DNA of 39,362 nt from assembly GCA_024638265.1 (NCBI GenBank), contig JAHEKQ010000025.1, forward strand, positions 1 to 39,362. Reading direction: 5' to 3'. How positions within the stretch are numbered: position 1 is the stretch's first letter; every line of letters begins with the position of its first letter. The DNA comes from Flammeovirgaceae bacterium. Lineage in GTDB: Bacteria; Bacteroidota; Bacteroidia; Cytophagales; Cyclobacteriaceae. The notes under the pieces were generated by a model. That model was not told where the DNA came from. It made no database searches and saw only the letters and a list, made by a program, of their open reading frames with translations. The position numbers were made by a program, and so were the translations under genes. Positions 17,437 through 25,923 of the stretch are shown in pieces.

Positions 17437-18849
17437 ATGAAAAAGCTGCCTCTCCACATAAAAATTATCATTGGACTCGTTCTAGGGGTCATTTACGCCT
17501 TTATCTCCAGTGCTGCCGGGTGGAACAGTTTTACCATTGACTGGATTGATCCGTTTGGGGCAATCTTTATCAGGTTGCTAAAATTTATTGCCGTACCACT
17601 TGTAATGTTCTCGATCATTGGGGGTGTTTCAGGGCTTTCTGATATTTCGAAACTCGGTTCGATGGGCCTCAAAACCCTGTCTATTTACCTGCTGACCACC
17701 ATGTCAGCCGTGGTAATCGGACTATTTCTCGTGAATACTATTAAGCCCGGGACCTTTATGGACGATGATCAACGGCTTAAAAACAGGATTTCCTATGAGA
17801 TATGGGTCGACCAGACCGATGGAGTTGAGCTCCAGGACGATATAAATATACTCGCTGACCCACAGTATCAAGCCCTTGTCCAGGAAGTGTCTACTGATCC
17901 CAATTATACTTACGACAATAATCAGGATATCGAGGAATTCAAAAAATCGGCAGAAGCTGCAAAGGATGCAGGGCCCCTGCAATTTATTGTGGATATGGTA
18001 CCCGAGAACATCATAGTTTCGATATCCAACAATCAACTCATGCTTCAGGTTATTGTCTTTGCCATATTCTTTGGTATTACACTGGTGATGATTCCAAATA
18101 AGAACTCAAAACCAGTCATAGAATTCGTGAACGGCATTAATGAGGTTTTCCTCAAGATGGTGGACATCGTGATGAAAGCCGCACCGTTCTTCGTTTTTGC
18201 TCTACTGGCAGGCGTTATTGCGAAAATGGCTAACAGCCCGAAGGAAGTGTTCGAAATTTTTAAGGGACTGGGAAGCTACGCGATCACTCTTACTATAGGA
18301 CTCGCGTTCATGATCTTTATTTTCTATCCAACTCTTGTGAGAATATTCTCCGGGATGCGTTTTAAGAAGTTCTTTAAAAATCTCGCACCCGCCCAGTTTC
18401 TTGCTTTTTCTACCAGTTCCAGCGCTGCGACACTTCCCGTTACCATGGAGTGTGTAGAAGACAATATGGGGGTATCAAAAAATGTAACATCCTTCGTATT
18501 ACCTATTGGTGCTACGGTAAACATGGATGGTACAAGCCTTTACCAGGCAGTTGCTGTTATATTCATGGCGCAGCTTCATATGGTTGACCTGACCATTATG
18601 CAACAACTGATCATTGTTCTGACTGCCACACTGGCTTCCATTGGTGCAGCTGCTGTCCCTAGTGCAGGCCTGATCATGATGATCATCGTACTTCAATCAG
18701 TCGGACTAAATCCCGCCTGGATCGCTATCATCTTCCCCGTTGACCGGCCCCTCGATATGCTGAGAACCGTGGTCAACGTTACCGGAGATGCTTCCGTAGC
18801 AACCCTCGTCGCCAAATCCGAGGGTGAGCTTGATATGAAAAAAGGATAG
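17437..18849 (+). CDS. Dicarboxylate/amino acid:cation symporter (DAACS/SLC1 family)
   Basis: This 470-residue inner-membrane transporter has the SLC1 signature features. These are FIAVPLVMFSIIGGVSGL in an early helix, the serine-rich re-entrant loop STSSSAATLP, and the substrate/sodium site LPIGATVNMDGTSLYQA. A second hairpin ASIGAAAVPSAG and a C-terminal PVDRPLDMLRTVVNVTGDA are also present. A hydrophilic insertion of about 75 residues (roughly 107-180), rich in Asp, Gln and Asn, lies between the third and fourth membrane segments, on the outer side by homology. The family imports glutamate, aspartate or C4-dicarboxylates with sodium or protons; the exact substrate is open. It sits nine bases after aroC, so it is probably co-transcribed. 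Confidence 0.92.
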   Translation: MKKLPLHIKIIIGLVLGVIYAFISSAAGWNSFTIDWIDPFGAIFIRLLKFIAVPLVMFSIIGGVSGLSDISKLGSMGLKTLSIYLLTTMSAVVIGLFLVNTIKPGTFMDDDQRLKNRISYEIWVDQTDGVELQDDINILADPQYQALVQEVSTDPNYTYDNNQDIEEFKKSAEAAKDAGPLQFIVDMVPENIIVSISNNQLMLQVIVFAIFFGITLVMIPNKNSKPVIEFVNGINEVFLKMVDIVMKAAPFFVFALLAGVIAKMANSPKEVFEIFKGLGSYAITLTIGLAFMIFIFYPTLVRIFSGMRFKKFFKNLAPAQFLAFSTSSSAATLPVTMECVEDNMGVSKNVTSFVLPIGATVNMDGTSLYQAVAVIFMAQLHMVDLTIMQQLIIVLTATLASIGAAAVPSAGLIMMIIVLQSVGLNPAWIAIIFPVDRPLDMLRTVVNVTGDASVATLVAKSEGELDMKKG

Positions 18850-18868
18850 TCAAAAACAGAACTTGTTG

Positions 18869-18876
18869 TATCTTTG
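18869..18876 (+). promoter_or_regulatory. -7 box (TATCTTTG) of the nfu gene
   Basis: An exact TAnnTTTG match 28 bases before the ATG at 18905, giving a leader of about 20-25 bases and separating the Fe-S gene from the upstream symporter transcript. No clear -33 element is visible. Confidence 0.5.
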
Positions 18877-18904
18877 CGCTGTTTATTAAGAAACGTTCTA
18901 AATT

Positions 18905-19474
18905 ATGGATACGCCAGTAAGTCTTTACATTGAATCCAATCCCAACCCGAACTCCCTTAAGTTCGTCGCAAACTTCATGTTAATCCCTGAAGGGGAAAGC
19001 TATGATTTTCCGGATCCTGAAAGTGCGGGAAATTCGCCCCTGGCGCTTGAACTCTTCGCTTATGACTTCGTAGAACGCGTGTTCTATATGAGCAACTTTG
19101 TTACCGTTACCAAATCCGATTCCGTAGACTGGACCGAGGTGAGGGACAAAATTAAAAATCATATCAAGGATTACCTCGAAAGCGGTAAGAGCCTCTTTGA
19201 TGACACAGTGATTGAAAGTAACACAGTTAGCAATGAACCGGAAGTTGTCTCCAAGATTAAATCCGTACTGGATGAATATGTGAAACCGGCTGTTGAAATG
19301 GATGGTGGAGCTATCGTTTTCGAATCATTTGATGACGAAGGAACTGTCACAGTGGCACTCCAGGGTTCATGTAATGGCTGCCCATCATCAACCATCACTC
19401 TCAAGGCGGGAATAGAGAACATCCTTACCACCATGGTACCGGAAGTTCGTAAAGTGGAAGCTACAGGGGTTTAA
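18905..19474 (+). CDS. NifU-family Fe-S scaffold/carrier protein (Nfu type)
   Basis: This 189-residue cytoplasmic protein has two domains. The N-terminal Nfu_N domain (about 5-95) is recognisable by IESNPNPNSLKFVAN and SPLALELFAYDFVERVFYM. The C-terminal NifU-like domain (about 115-185) has VKPAVEMDGGAIVF and the cluster-binding pair Cys156-x-x-Cys159 in GSCNGCPSS. Such proteins carry a 4Fe-4S cluster on a dimer and deliver it to apo-enzymes. The length and both cysteines are normal. The gene has its own -7 box and is followed after 56 bases by the NAD(P)HX repair gene. Confidence 0.93.
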   Translation: MDTPVSLYIESNPNPNSLKFVANFMLIPEGESYDFPDPESAGNSPLALELFAYDFVERVFYMSNFVTVTKSDSVDWTEVRDKIKNHIKDYLESGKSLFDDTVIESNTVSNEPEVVSKIKSVLDEYVKPAVEMDGGAIVFESFDDEGTVTVALQGSCNGCPSSTITLKAGIENILTTMVPEVRKVEATGV

Positions 19475-19530
19475 TTAAGACTAACTAGTCACAAACTTTC
19501 TCATTTAGTAACTTGTGGAAAAGATCCGCA

Positions 19531-21018
19531 ATGCTACCAATCCTATCAACTGAACAAGTTAGAAACTCGGATGCTTACACCATTGAGCACGAGCCCGTAA
19601 AGTCCATTGACCTTATGGAAAGAGCATGCCGTGCATTCTTCGATTGGTTTACAGGACTTTTTGATGACAGTCACAGTATCGCGATAATTTGCGGTCCGGG
19701 AAATAATGGAGGTGACGGCCTCGGAGTCGCAAGGATGCTACACGAAGCCGGATATCGCGTTGAGGTGTTCGTTTTTCCAGCAGAAAAAACATCGGAAGAT
19801 TATTCCGTTAACCTGGAGAGGTTCCATAAAATGGGAACCATCACTACTATTGATAAAGAACTTCCGGTATTCCATCACGATCTTATTATCGATGCCATCT
19901 TCGGTTCGGGACTTTCGCGGGATGCTGGCGGTCAATATGCGGAGGTTATTGATAAAATAAATACCTGCGAAGGACTTGTTGTAGCCATTGATATCCCTTC
20001 GGGACTACGCGGGGATGAACCTTCTTCGGGAAGTATCGTGAGGGCTGATTTCACTATTAGTTTTCAATATCCCAAGCTGGGACTACTCCAACCTGAAAAT
20101 GGGGATTATGTCGGTGAATGGGAAACGGTAGACATTGGTCTGATGCAGGAAGCGATCCAGAATATCAATATCACCAACTATGTTACAGAAAAGGTAGACA
20201 TCTCAAGCCTATGGCCGATCAGGAGGAAATTTGATCACAAAAACCGGTATGGCCACTTACTTCTTGCCGGTGGCAGTTATGGAAAGATGGGGGCTGTGGT
20301 GATGGCCGCCAAAGCTGCTCTAAGGACCGGTTCCGGATTAGTAACTGCCCATATACCCAAGTGCGGATATGAAATCTTCCAAGGCTCTGTTCCCGAAGCG
20401 ATGGCATCTGTGGATAAAGCTGAAAAATACCTGAGTGATATTGAGTCAGTATCAGCATATGATGTTGTTGGCTGTGGGCCGGGAATGGATGTTGAACAAT
20501 CTTCCGTGGGATTTTTAAGAACCCTTCTCCAAAATCAACCGGAAAATCTTGTACTTGATGCCGATGCACTTAATATCCTTTCAGACAACCGTGACCTGCT
20601 CTCCTTATTACCACAAAATTCTATTCTTACACCACACCCCGGTGAATTCAGAAGGTTGGTGGGAGATTGGAAAAACGATTTTCATAAACTGGATGTCCTC
20701 AAAGAATTCAGCGCAAAATACAAAGTTGTTGTTGTTTTAAAAGGAGCTAATTCCGTGATCACTGTCCCTTCGGGTGACCAGTACTTTAATCCAACAGGGA
20801 ATCCGGGAATGGCTACCGGGGGAAGTGGAGATGTACTTACGGGTATTGTGGCAAGTCTACTCGGTCAATGGGGAGATGCTGTTTATGCTGCTGTAGCTGG
20901 AGTTTATCTTCATGGCCTTGCGGGGGACCTCGCTTCCCTTGAACTGGGGGAAGACAGCCTCAATGCAACTGATATTATTGATTATTTACCGGATGGAATC
21001 CAGGAGATCAATCAGTAG
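19531..21018 (+). CDS. nnr: Bifunctional NAD(P)HX epimerase / ADP- or ATP-dependent dehydratase
   Basis: This 495-residue metabolite-repair enzyme restores hydrated NADH/NADPH. The N-terminal epimerase half (YjeF_N) has CGPGNNGGDGLGVARML, DAIFGSGLSR and AIDIPSGLRGDE. The C-terminal dehydratase half (carbohydrate-kinase-like) has LLAGGSYGKMGAVVMAA, LDADALNIL, LTPHPGEFRRL, VVLKGANSVI and the catalytic NPGMATGGSGDVLTG. Both active sites look intact. I prefer the ATG at 19531 (MLPILSTEQVRNSD) to an in-frame TTG at 19513, because that TTG falls within a TAACTTG that may be the -7 element. The 3' end overlaps the convergent T9SS type B gene by seven bases. Confidence 0.95.
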   Translation: MLPILSTEQVRNSDAYTIEHEPVKSIDLMERACRAFFDWFTGLFDDSHSIAIICGPGNNGGDGLGVARMLHEAGYRVEVFVFPAEKTSEDYSVNLERFHKMGTITTIDKELPVFHHDLIIDAIFGSGLSRDAGGQYAEVIDKINTCEGLVVAIDIPSGLRGDEPSSGSIVRADFTISFQYPKLGLLQPENGDYVGEWETVDIGLMQEAIQNINITNYVTEKVDISSLWPIRRKFDHKNRYGHLLLAGGSYGKMGAVVMAAKAALRTGSGLVTAHIPKCGYEIFQGSVPEAMASVDKAEKYLSDIESVSAYDVVGCGPGMDVEQSSVGFLRTLLQNQPENLVLDADALNILSDNRDLLSLLPQNSILTPHPGEFRRLVGDWKNDFHKLDVLKEFSAKYKVVVVLKGANSVITVPSGDQYFNPTGNPGMATGGSGDVLTGIVASLLGQWGDAVYAAVAGVYLHGLAGDLASLELGEDSLNATDIIDYLPDGIQEINQ

Positions 21019-23693
21019 AGCATAGTTATAGTACCCTTAAACTCGCGGTTGGTATACCTGACATAATAGAAATACACTCCGGAGGGCTCTCCATTGCCAT
21101 ACCAACGGAAATCCCGCTTATCGCTTCGGTATACTTCCTTGCCCCATCGGTTGATAATCACCACCTCGATGAAAGTTCCGGCACAGTTGTCCAAGGGAAG
21201 TCCGGTCGTAAATACCTGGCCATTTTCATCCTCCCACTCCAGGGCAAAGAAGGGGTTTTTATCATCTCCGTTGGGCGAAAAGAAATTGGGTGGGTTAAAT
21301 TGGATAGGCTCAGGTTCGATGTCATTGATCTCCAAGGTAAACGAAACTTCATAATCTGCGTTCTCAGTACAGTAATCGTCCGAGATGCGGAAATAGAAGG
21401 TATATTCCGAAGAGGGTTGGCCCTGCACGAGTGAACTACAGTCGGGAGTCCAGATCAATTGAGAAGTAGCGGTCCTGAAGGAAGTCACATCCTGGAAGCT
21501 GAAGTTCTGATTATCATTCTCTCCCTCGACCTTCAGAAGTTCAATGGAAACATTATTGGGATCCTGGTCCTGAGCGAGTATGTTAAGGACCATCGGGTCA
21601 CCCACTGTTATGCTGCCCACATTATCTGTTACGGACAGGAATCCATTTCCACTGCTAAATGTGGTTTCGGGTTCATTGTTACCGGGATCTATGACAATCA
21701 CATCCAGAGTGAGTGTATCCTTTGAAGTTATATTACAATAGTCGATATCTTCCACATAAAGATATAGACGGAATGAGTCCTGTTCCGCCAGGTCGAAAAG
21801 ATCACAATTTAGTTCCCATTCGAAAGGATTCGACAAACCCGGGTTTCCATTGCCCTCTACTGTTGGGAATGAAACGCCAAACTCTGCAAAATCAAAATTC
21901 GCCCCCTCCCCTCCAACTATGATCGGATCATTATCGAGGTCCGACGAAAAAGTAGGGAATCCGATAGTTTCGTAAATTTCCCTCTCAAACCGGTAAAACT
22001 TCTCATCGGGAGTTCCGAATGCATCAGTACTGATTTCCGGGAAGGTGTTATCCGGGAGAATGATTTCAAGATTAAGTGTCAGGGTATCCGGATGGGCAAA
22101 AAGGCAAAAATCATAATCATCGAGAACCGCCAGAATCTCAAACTGTGTCTGGCCATCAAAAGAGGTTTCAATACAATCATAGTTCCAATTGAACCGGGTA
22201 ATGATTTCACCGCGTTCGTCTGATAGCCTTTCAAGAGACATTCCATAATCCTCAAGAACAAAACCATCCGGGAAGAAATTGACATACAAGCTGTCATTGT
22301 CAGAATCTCTTCCAATAATATCTGTCGAATAAAATCCCCCTTTTTCTTCCAGCCTTATGACATTGATGTCAGAATTTACAAAATATGGGTCTGTATTGGG
22401 GGGAGGTTGGGTATTGACCGTAATCCTGAGTGTATCAGTGAGAGGAAGTGCACAGGCATCATCAAAGGCTACAATGCCCACCTGGAAAGGTCCCTCTTCC
22501 ACATAGGGACACTCGGGAAAACATATCTCAAACTCTACAGTGCTTCCGTTCACCAGGGTGGCAGTTACATCATTGGGAAGCACTTCAAATACATTATCCT
22601 TAAATCCTATCGGGATGGCCTTAATGAATACATCTTCCTCGAAATTATCTACCATTTTGGAGGCATCGGGGTCTGATACTTCCACAACAACACAGCGTTC
22701 CTCATCATTGATCCCCTGGTTGAATTCCACGTACATATCCTCATCGAAAAACGTACTTCCATCAATCTTTCTACCAAGAATTTGAGGCGGATCTGCTACC
22801 GGGCATTTATCGACCACAAGCATCTGAAAATCCCGTCTTACCTCACCGATTTTTACGCTATCCCGGTATTCTTCTACTTTGACGGCAAAAACAAACAAGC
22901 CCTGGCTTTGTGGTGTCACGGTAAGAAACCCATCGGTACTAATTTGGAGGTCCGGAAAACCATTAACTATGTTATTAAGTCCAAATGATGGTTTCCATTG
23001 GACGGGCGGGTACGGGGCGGAAAGGTTGCCATCAGGGGGTAAAGCGGAATTGAATTGTGTACTGAGCGGATCTACCAGCGAATATACCAGGGAGTCATCA
23101 TCTACGTCCACCCCGGCAAAGTCGACCCAATAAGGACGATTCGGGCAAGCGTAGTCATTGAGCGGAGGAAACAGTTGCGGGCTGCTGTTTACAAATGGCT
23201 CGTCGTTCTCATCAACTACCGGTGGAAATTCCAGGTAGAAGGTCTGCCCTGCATGAGTGCCAATGTTCGGATTGTCACTGTAGATATTTGTGATGGTATA
23301 ATTCCGGCAGCAGCGTTGCCATACTATATAGTATCCTTCAGGATCGTTATATATTTCTGGAGAAAGAACCACTACATCATTGTAAATGATTTTATCAGTC
23401 ACCACTTCCCCTGTAGAGCATTCCGGTTGGAAGTAATCTACACGACTAGTCGTTCTGAATGGTAAGAAGTAATCCCTAACCTTGCGGTCATCACTCTTTC
23501 GGAATACGGAAGCTACTATCTCATTATCAAAGGCTCCGGGGCTTCCGTTGTTCACATCAAAATAGAGAATCAGGTTGATCTGATAGGTAAAATCCTGAAG
23601 GTGAATGATCTCAAATTCGCCCCCGACTATATGCGACGCACGGGTCATAAATGACCCGGTTAACAACATCACTATTAATAAAAGTCTTCTCAT
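21012..23693 (-). CDS. Large secreted protein with T9SS type B (gliding-associated) C-terminal domain
   Basis: This 893-residue protein starts with a signal peptide (RRLLLIVMLLTGSFMTRASH), and HIVGGEFEI opens the mature part. The middle is a series of acidic, Asp/Asn-rich beta-sandwich repeats. The recurring patterns are variants of DNDPIIV / DQDPNNVSIEL, paired with Trp segments such as FNWNYDCIET, FEWELNCDLFD and LIWTPDCSSL, each ending in a DTLTL-type strand. The last 95 residues are the type B sorting domain: PNFFSPNGDDKNPFFAL, VVIINRWGKEVYRSD, PSGVYFYYVRYT and a GTITMLY ending. It should cross the outer membrane via T9SS and act at or beyond the cell surface, probably in adhesion. The specific ligand is unknown. 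No neighbouring gene looks functionally linked. Confidence 0.9.
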   Translation of the reverse strand: MRRLLLIVMLLTGSFMTRASHIVGGEFEIIHLQDFTYQINLILYFDVNNGSPGAFDNEIVASVFRKSDDRKVRDYFLPFRTTSRVDYFQPECSTGEVVTDKIIYNDVVVLSPEIYNDPEGYYIVWQRCCRNYTITNIYSDNPNIGTHAGQTFYLEFPPVVDENDEPFVNSSPQLFPPLNDYACPNRPYWVDFAGVDVDDDSLVYSLVDPLSTQFNSALPPDGNLSAPYPPVQWKPSFGLNNIVNGFPDLQISTDGFLTVTPQSQGLFVFAVKVEEYRDSVKIGEVRRDFQMLVVDKCPVADPPQILGRKIDGSTFFDEDMYVEFNQGINDEERCVVVEVSDPDASKMVDNFEEDVFIKAIPIGFKDNVFEVLPNDVTATLVNGSTVEFEICFPECPYVEEGPFQVGIVAFDDACALPLTDTLRITVNTQPPPNTDPYFVNSDINVIRLEEKGGFYSTDIIGRDSDNDSLYVNFFPDGFVLEDYGMSLERLSDERGEIITRFNWNYDCIETSFDGQTQFEILAVLDDYDFCLFAHPDTLTLNLEIILPDNTFPEISTDAFGTPDEKFYRFEREIYETIGFPTFSSDLDNDPIIVGGEGANFDFAEFGVSFPTVEGNGNPGLSNPFEWELNCDLFDLAEQDSFRLYLYVEDIDYCNITSKDTLTLDVIVIDPGNNEPETTFSSGNGFLSVTDNVGSITVGDPMVLNILAQDQDPNNVSIELLKVEGENDNQNFSFQDVTSFRTATSQLIWTPDCSSLVQGQPSSEYTFYFRISDDYCTENADYEVSFTLEINDIEPEPIQFNPPNFFSPNGDDKNPFFALEWEDENGQVFTTGLPLDNCAGTFIEVVIINRWGKEVYRSDKRDFRWYGNGEPSGVYFYYVRYTNREFKGTITMLY

Positions 23694-23704
23694 ATCAGGG
23701 AGGA

Positions 23705-23712
23705 CAAAAATA
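23705..23712 (-). promoter_or_regulatory. -7 box (TATTTTTG) of the T9SS type B gene
   Basis: On the minus strand TATTTTTG matches TAnnTTTG exactly and ends 11 bases before the ATG at 23693, leaving a very short leader. It sits in the 108-base divergent spacer shared with the rRNA methyltransferase gene, whose own candidate element TAACTTG is at 23734-23740 on the plus strand. Confidence 0.5.
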
Positions 23713-23801
23713 ATACTATTTAAGAAACCTCGTTAACTTGCGGCTGACAATCAGTCTCAACACTTATAAATAAGCCCAGGATTAAATAGATAACCCTTTT
23801 A

Positions 23802-25211
23802 ATGAAAAAAAAGTTGGAAAATGTCCGTGTGGAAAGCATGGCAGCCACAGGTAAAGCGCTGGCGAAGGTGGAAGGAAAGGTCATTTTCATTGATAAGGCT
23901 GTTCCGGGCGACCTCGTTGACATTAGATTGATCCGCAAGAAAAAGAGCTTTTCAGAGGCAATCGTTGAGAAATTTCATGAGTATTCACCCGATAGGCTGG
24001 ATGCAAAATGTGACTATTTCGGTCTTTGCGGGGGCTGTAAGTGGCAGAACATTCACTATAAGGCGCAACTGGAATTCAAACAGCAGCAGGTTGTGGACAA
24101 CTTGTCCAGGATTGGAAAAGTTGAGCTTCCTGAGATCTTACCCATTATCCCCTCTCCCGAAATATTTGAATACAGGAACAAATTGGAGTTCACCTTCTCA
24201 AATAAGCGTTGGTTGACACGGGAAGAGATTGATTCAAATACCAAAATTGAAAGGAATGGTGTAGGATTTCACATGCCGGGCCATTTCGATAAAGTTATTG
24301 ATATAAAAACCTGTCACTTACAGGAAAACTACAGTAATATCATCAAGAACGAAATAAGGGACTATGCGCTGGCCAATGGACTGACCTTTTATGACGTACG
24401 GGAACACACTGGATTATTGAGAAACCTGGTAGTACGCACCTCAAAGACAGGAGAGCTTATGATCATCCTCCAGGTGGGACAACCTGATAAGAAGGCCATT
24501 GAGGCACTATTGGATCACCTTGTAAAGAGGCTCGAGCGGTTGAGTTCAGTATACTATGTGATCAATCAGAAAAAAAACGATGACTATTCCGACCAGGAAA
24601 TGATACACTTTGCAGGTGAGAAGTGGATTATGGAGGAAATGACTTCCCCGACGGGTATTGGGAAATTGCAATATCAAATTAGTCCAAAATCCTTTTATCA
24701 GACTAATTCCACCCAGGCAGAAACTCTTTATCGCCTGGTCTGGGAATTTGCTGACCTGACAGGAAATGAGGTGGCCTATGATCTTTATACGGGCACAGGG
24801 ACTATTGCCTGTTATTTGGCAGCCAAATCTAAAAAAGTAGTAGGTGTGGAATATGTTGAAGATGCAGTGAAGGACGCCCGCATAAATGCAAGGATTAACC
24901 GATTTCGCAACATGTCTTTTTTTTCCGGGGATATGAAAGATGTTTTTACCCAAAAATTCATCGAGGATAACGGTAAACCGGATATTGTGATCACAGATCC
25001 TCCCCGGGCAGGGATGCATAAAGACGTGTGTACACAACTATTGAATCTGAATTCACGTAAGATTATTTATATTAGCTGCAATCCCGCCACACAGGCGAGA
25101 GATGTGGAGTTACTAAGTGAGAGGTATCAGGTAACTGTCGTCCAACCTGTGGATATGTTCCCGCATACTCCTCACGTAGAAAATATCGTAGTACTGGAGA
25201 AGAACCATTGA
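23802..25211 (+). CDS. rlmD: 23S rRNA (uracil-C5) methyltransferase, RlmD/TrmA family
   Basis: This 469-residue SAM-dependent enzyme methylates uracil C5 in RNA. An N-terminal TRAM RNA-binding domain (about 1-60) is followed by the Fe-S cluster motif Cys70-x5-Cys76-x2-Cys79 (GLCGGCKWQ) with a fourth Cys in DIKTCHLQ. The catalytic domain has SFYQTNSTQAETLY, the SAM motif YDLYTGTGTIACYLA, TDPPRAGMH and the nucleophile Cys426 in YISCNPATQARD. It ends in the typical DMFPHTPHVENIVVL. The Fe-S cluster favours RlmD/RlmCD-type 23S activity over TrmA; the exact site (U747 or U1939) cannot be fixed. Its TGA overlaps the TTG start of the DUF2752 gene (TTGA). Confidence 0.9.
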   Translation: MKKKLENVRVESMAATGKALAKVEGKVIFIDKAVPGDLVDIRLIRKKKSFSEAIVEKFHEYSPDRLDAKCDYFGLCGGCKWQNIHYKAQLEFKQQQVVDNLSRIGKVELPEILPIIPSPEIFEYRNKLEFTFSNKRWLTREEIDSNTKIERNGVGFHMPGHFDKVIDIKTCHLQENYSNIIKNEIRDYALANGLTFYDVREHTGLLRNLVVRTSKTGELMIILQVGQPDKKAIEALLDHLVKRLERLSSVYYVINQKKNDDYSDQEMIHFAGEKWIMEEMTSPTGIGKLQYQISPKSFYQTNSTQAETLYRLVWEFADLTGNEVAYDLYTGTGTIACYLAAKSKKVVGVEYVEDAVKDARINARINRFRNMSFFSGDMKDVFTQKFIEDNGKPDIVITDPPRAGMHKDVCTQLLNLNSRKIIYISCNPATQARDVELLSERYQVTVVQPVDMFPHTPHVENIVVLEKNH

Positions 25212-25522
25212 AGTCAGTCAGGAAAGTACCATTTGAGGCTCTGATATGGACAGGAGCACTGATCTTGTTGTTTATTTGGCAACCGGGAGAGGGGAACCAT
25301 GTTACTCTCTGCCCATTGAGCCTCGCCGGATTTGAACATTGTCCCGGCTGTGGCATCGGACGTTCAATTTCACTGGCCATGCATGGCGACCTCATTGGCT
25401 CATGGAATTATCATTTCTTCGGTATTCCGGCATTAGTGATTATAGTTTATAGGATTTATCAACTTTTTACAATTTATATAAAGGAATATGGCAAAGGCGA
25501 TAGAATTACTTCCCGAGCTTGA
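25208..25522 (+). CDS. DUF2752 small membrane protein
   Basis: This is a 104-residue protein with two predicted membrane helices (about 10-25 and 68-88). Between them is the DUF2752 signature: TLCPLSLAGFEHCPGCGIGR with Cys45 and Cys48, then LAMHGDLIGSWNYHFFGIPAL. The CPGCG pair could bind a metal or form a disulfide; the family has no established function. The only plausible start is TTG at 25208, which overlaps the upstream stop as TTGA, since the next methionine lies within the conserved core. The 3' end overlaps the TM2 gene by 35 bases, so the three genes are translated as a coupled set. Confidence 0.85.
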   Translation: MKSVRKVPFEALIWTGALILLFIWQPGEGNHVTLCPLSLAGFEHCPGCGIGRSISLAMHGDLIGSWNYHFFGIPALVIIVYRIYQLFTIYIKEYGKGDRITSRA

Positions 25523-25835
25523 TGGCAGGGAATTGGCCTACGTAGATAGCATTTTTATCCAAATGGATGACGATCATGCGAAGATCTTCGCAAATGCGTA
25601 CCGCGCTCAAAGAAAAAATCCGCAGGATGTTTTAATCTTTGCAATTGTAGGTTTGGTACTGTTACCAGGACTTCAAAGATTTCTCGTCAACCAAATTGGC
25701 TTGGGGATACTATACTTTTTCACGCTTGGATTGTGTTTCATCGGGTCTATCATCGACCTGGTCAATCATAAGGACCTTGCATTCGAGTTCAACCGGAAAG
25801 TTGCTGACCAACTTTCGGCCAACATCGGTAATTAA
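25488..25835 (+). CDS. TM2-domain membrane protein
   Basis: This 115-residue protein has a soluble N-terminus of about 45 residues and two closely spaced membrane helices (about 49-65 and 69-87). The TM2 pattern is visible: LLPGLQRFLVNQIGLGILYF followed by a Gly/Ile-rich second helix and an Asp (IGSIIDLVNH). TM2 proteins are widespread and of unclear function. The ATG at 25488 lies inside the DUF2752 gene and is preceded directly by AAGGA, one of the few Shine-Dalgarno-like stretches here. In my recollection DUF2752 and TM2 genes are frequent neighbours in this phylum, which suggests a joint membrane role. Confidence 0.87.
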   Translation: MAKAIELLPELDGRELAYVDSIFIQMDDDHAKIFANAYRAQRKNPQDVLIFAIVGLVLLPGLQRFLVNQIGLGILYFFTLGLCFIGSIIDLVNHKDLAFEFNRKVADQLSANIGN

Positions 25836-25923
25836 TTTTTCCGGACTGATTTACCGGGTCATCGGTTCATATGCTTGAACTATGATCAGTTTTTCATATT
25901 TTGCTATGGAAACCTAACCGTGC

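Noticed and set aside
19480-19491. GACTA/TAGTC palindrome between nfu and nnr as a terminator
   Set aside because: The stem is five bases with a two-base loop and no T-run follows.
24546-25037. 163-residue minus-strand frame opposite rlmD
   Set aside because: It is antisense to a well-supported methyltransferase; its Cys/His-rich look comes from the reverse of conserved codons.
25861-25885. GTTCA/TGAAC inverted repeat before the potassium channel gene as terminator or operator
   Set aside because: The stem is only five bases, with no T-run and no known regulator motif; it could be chance.
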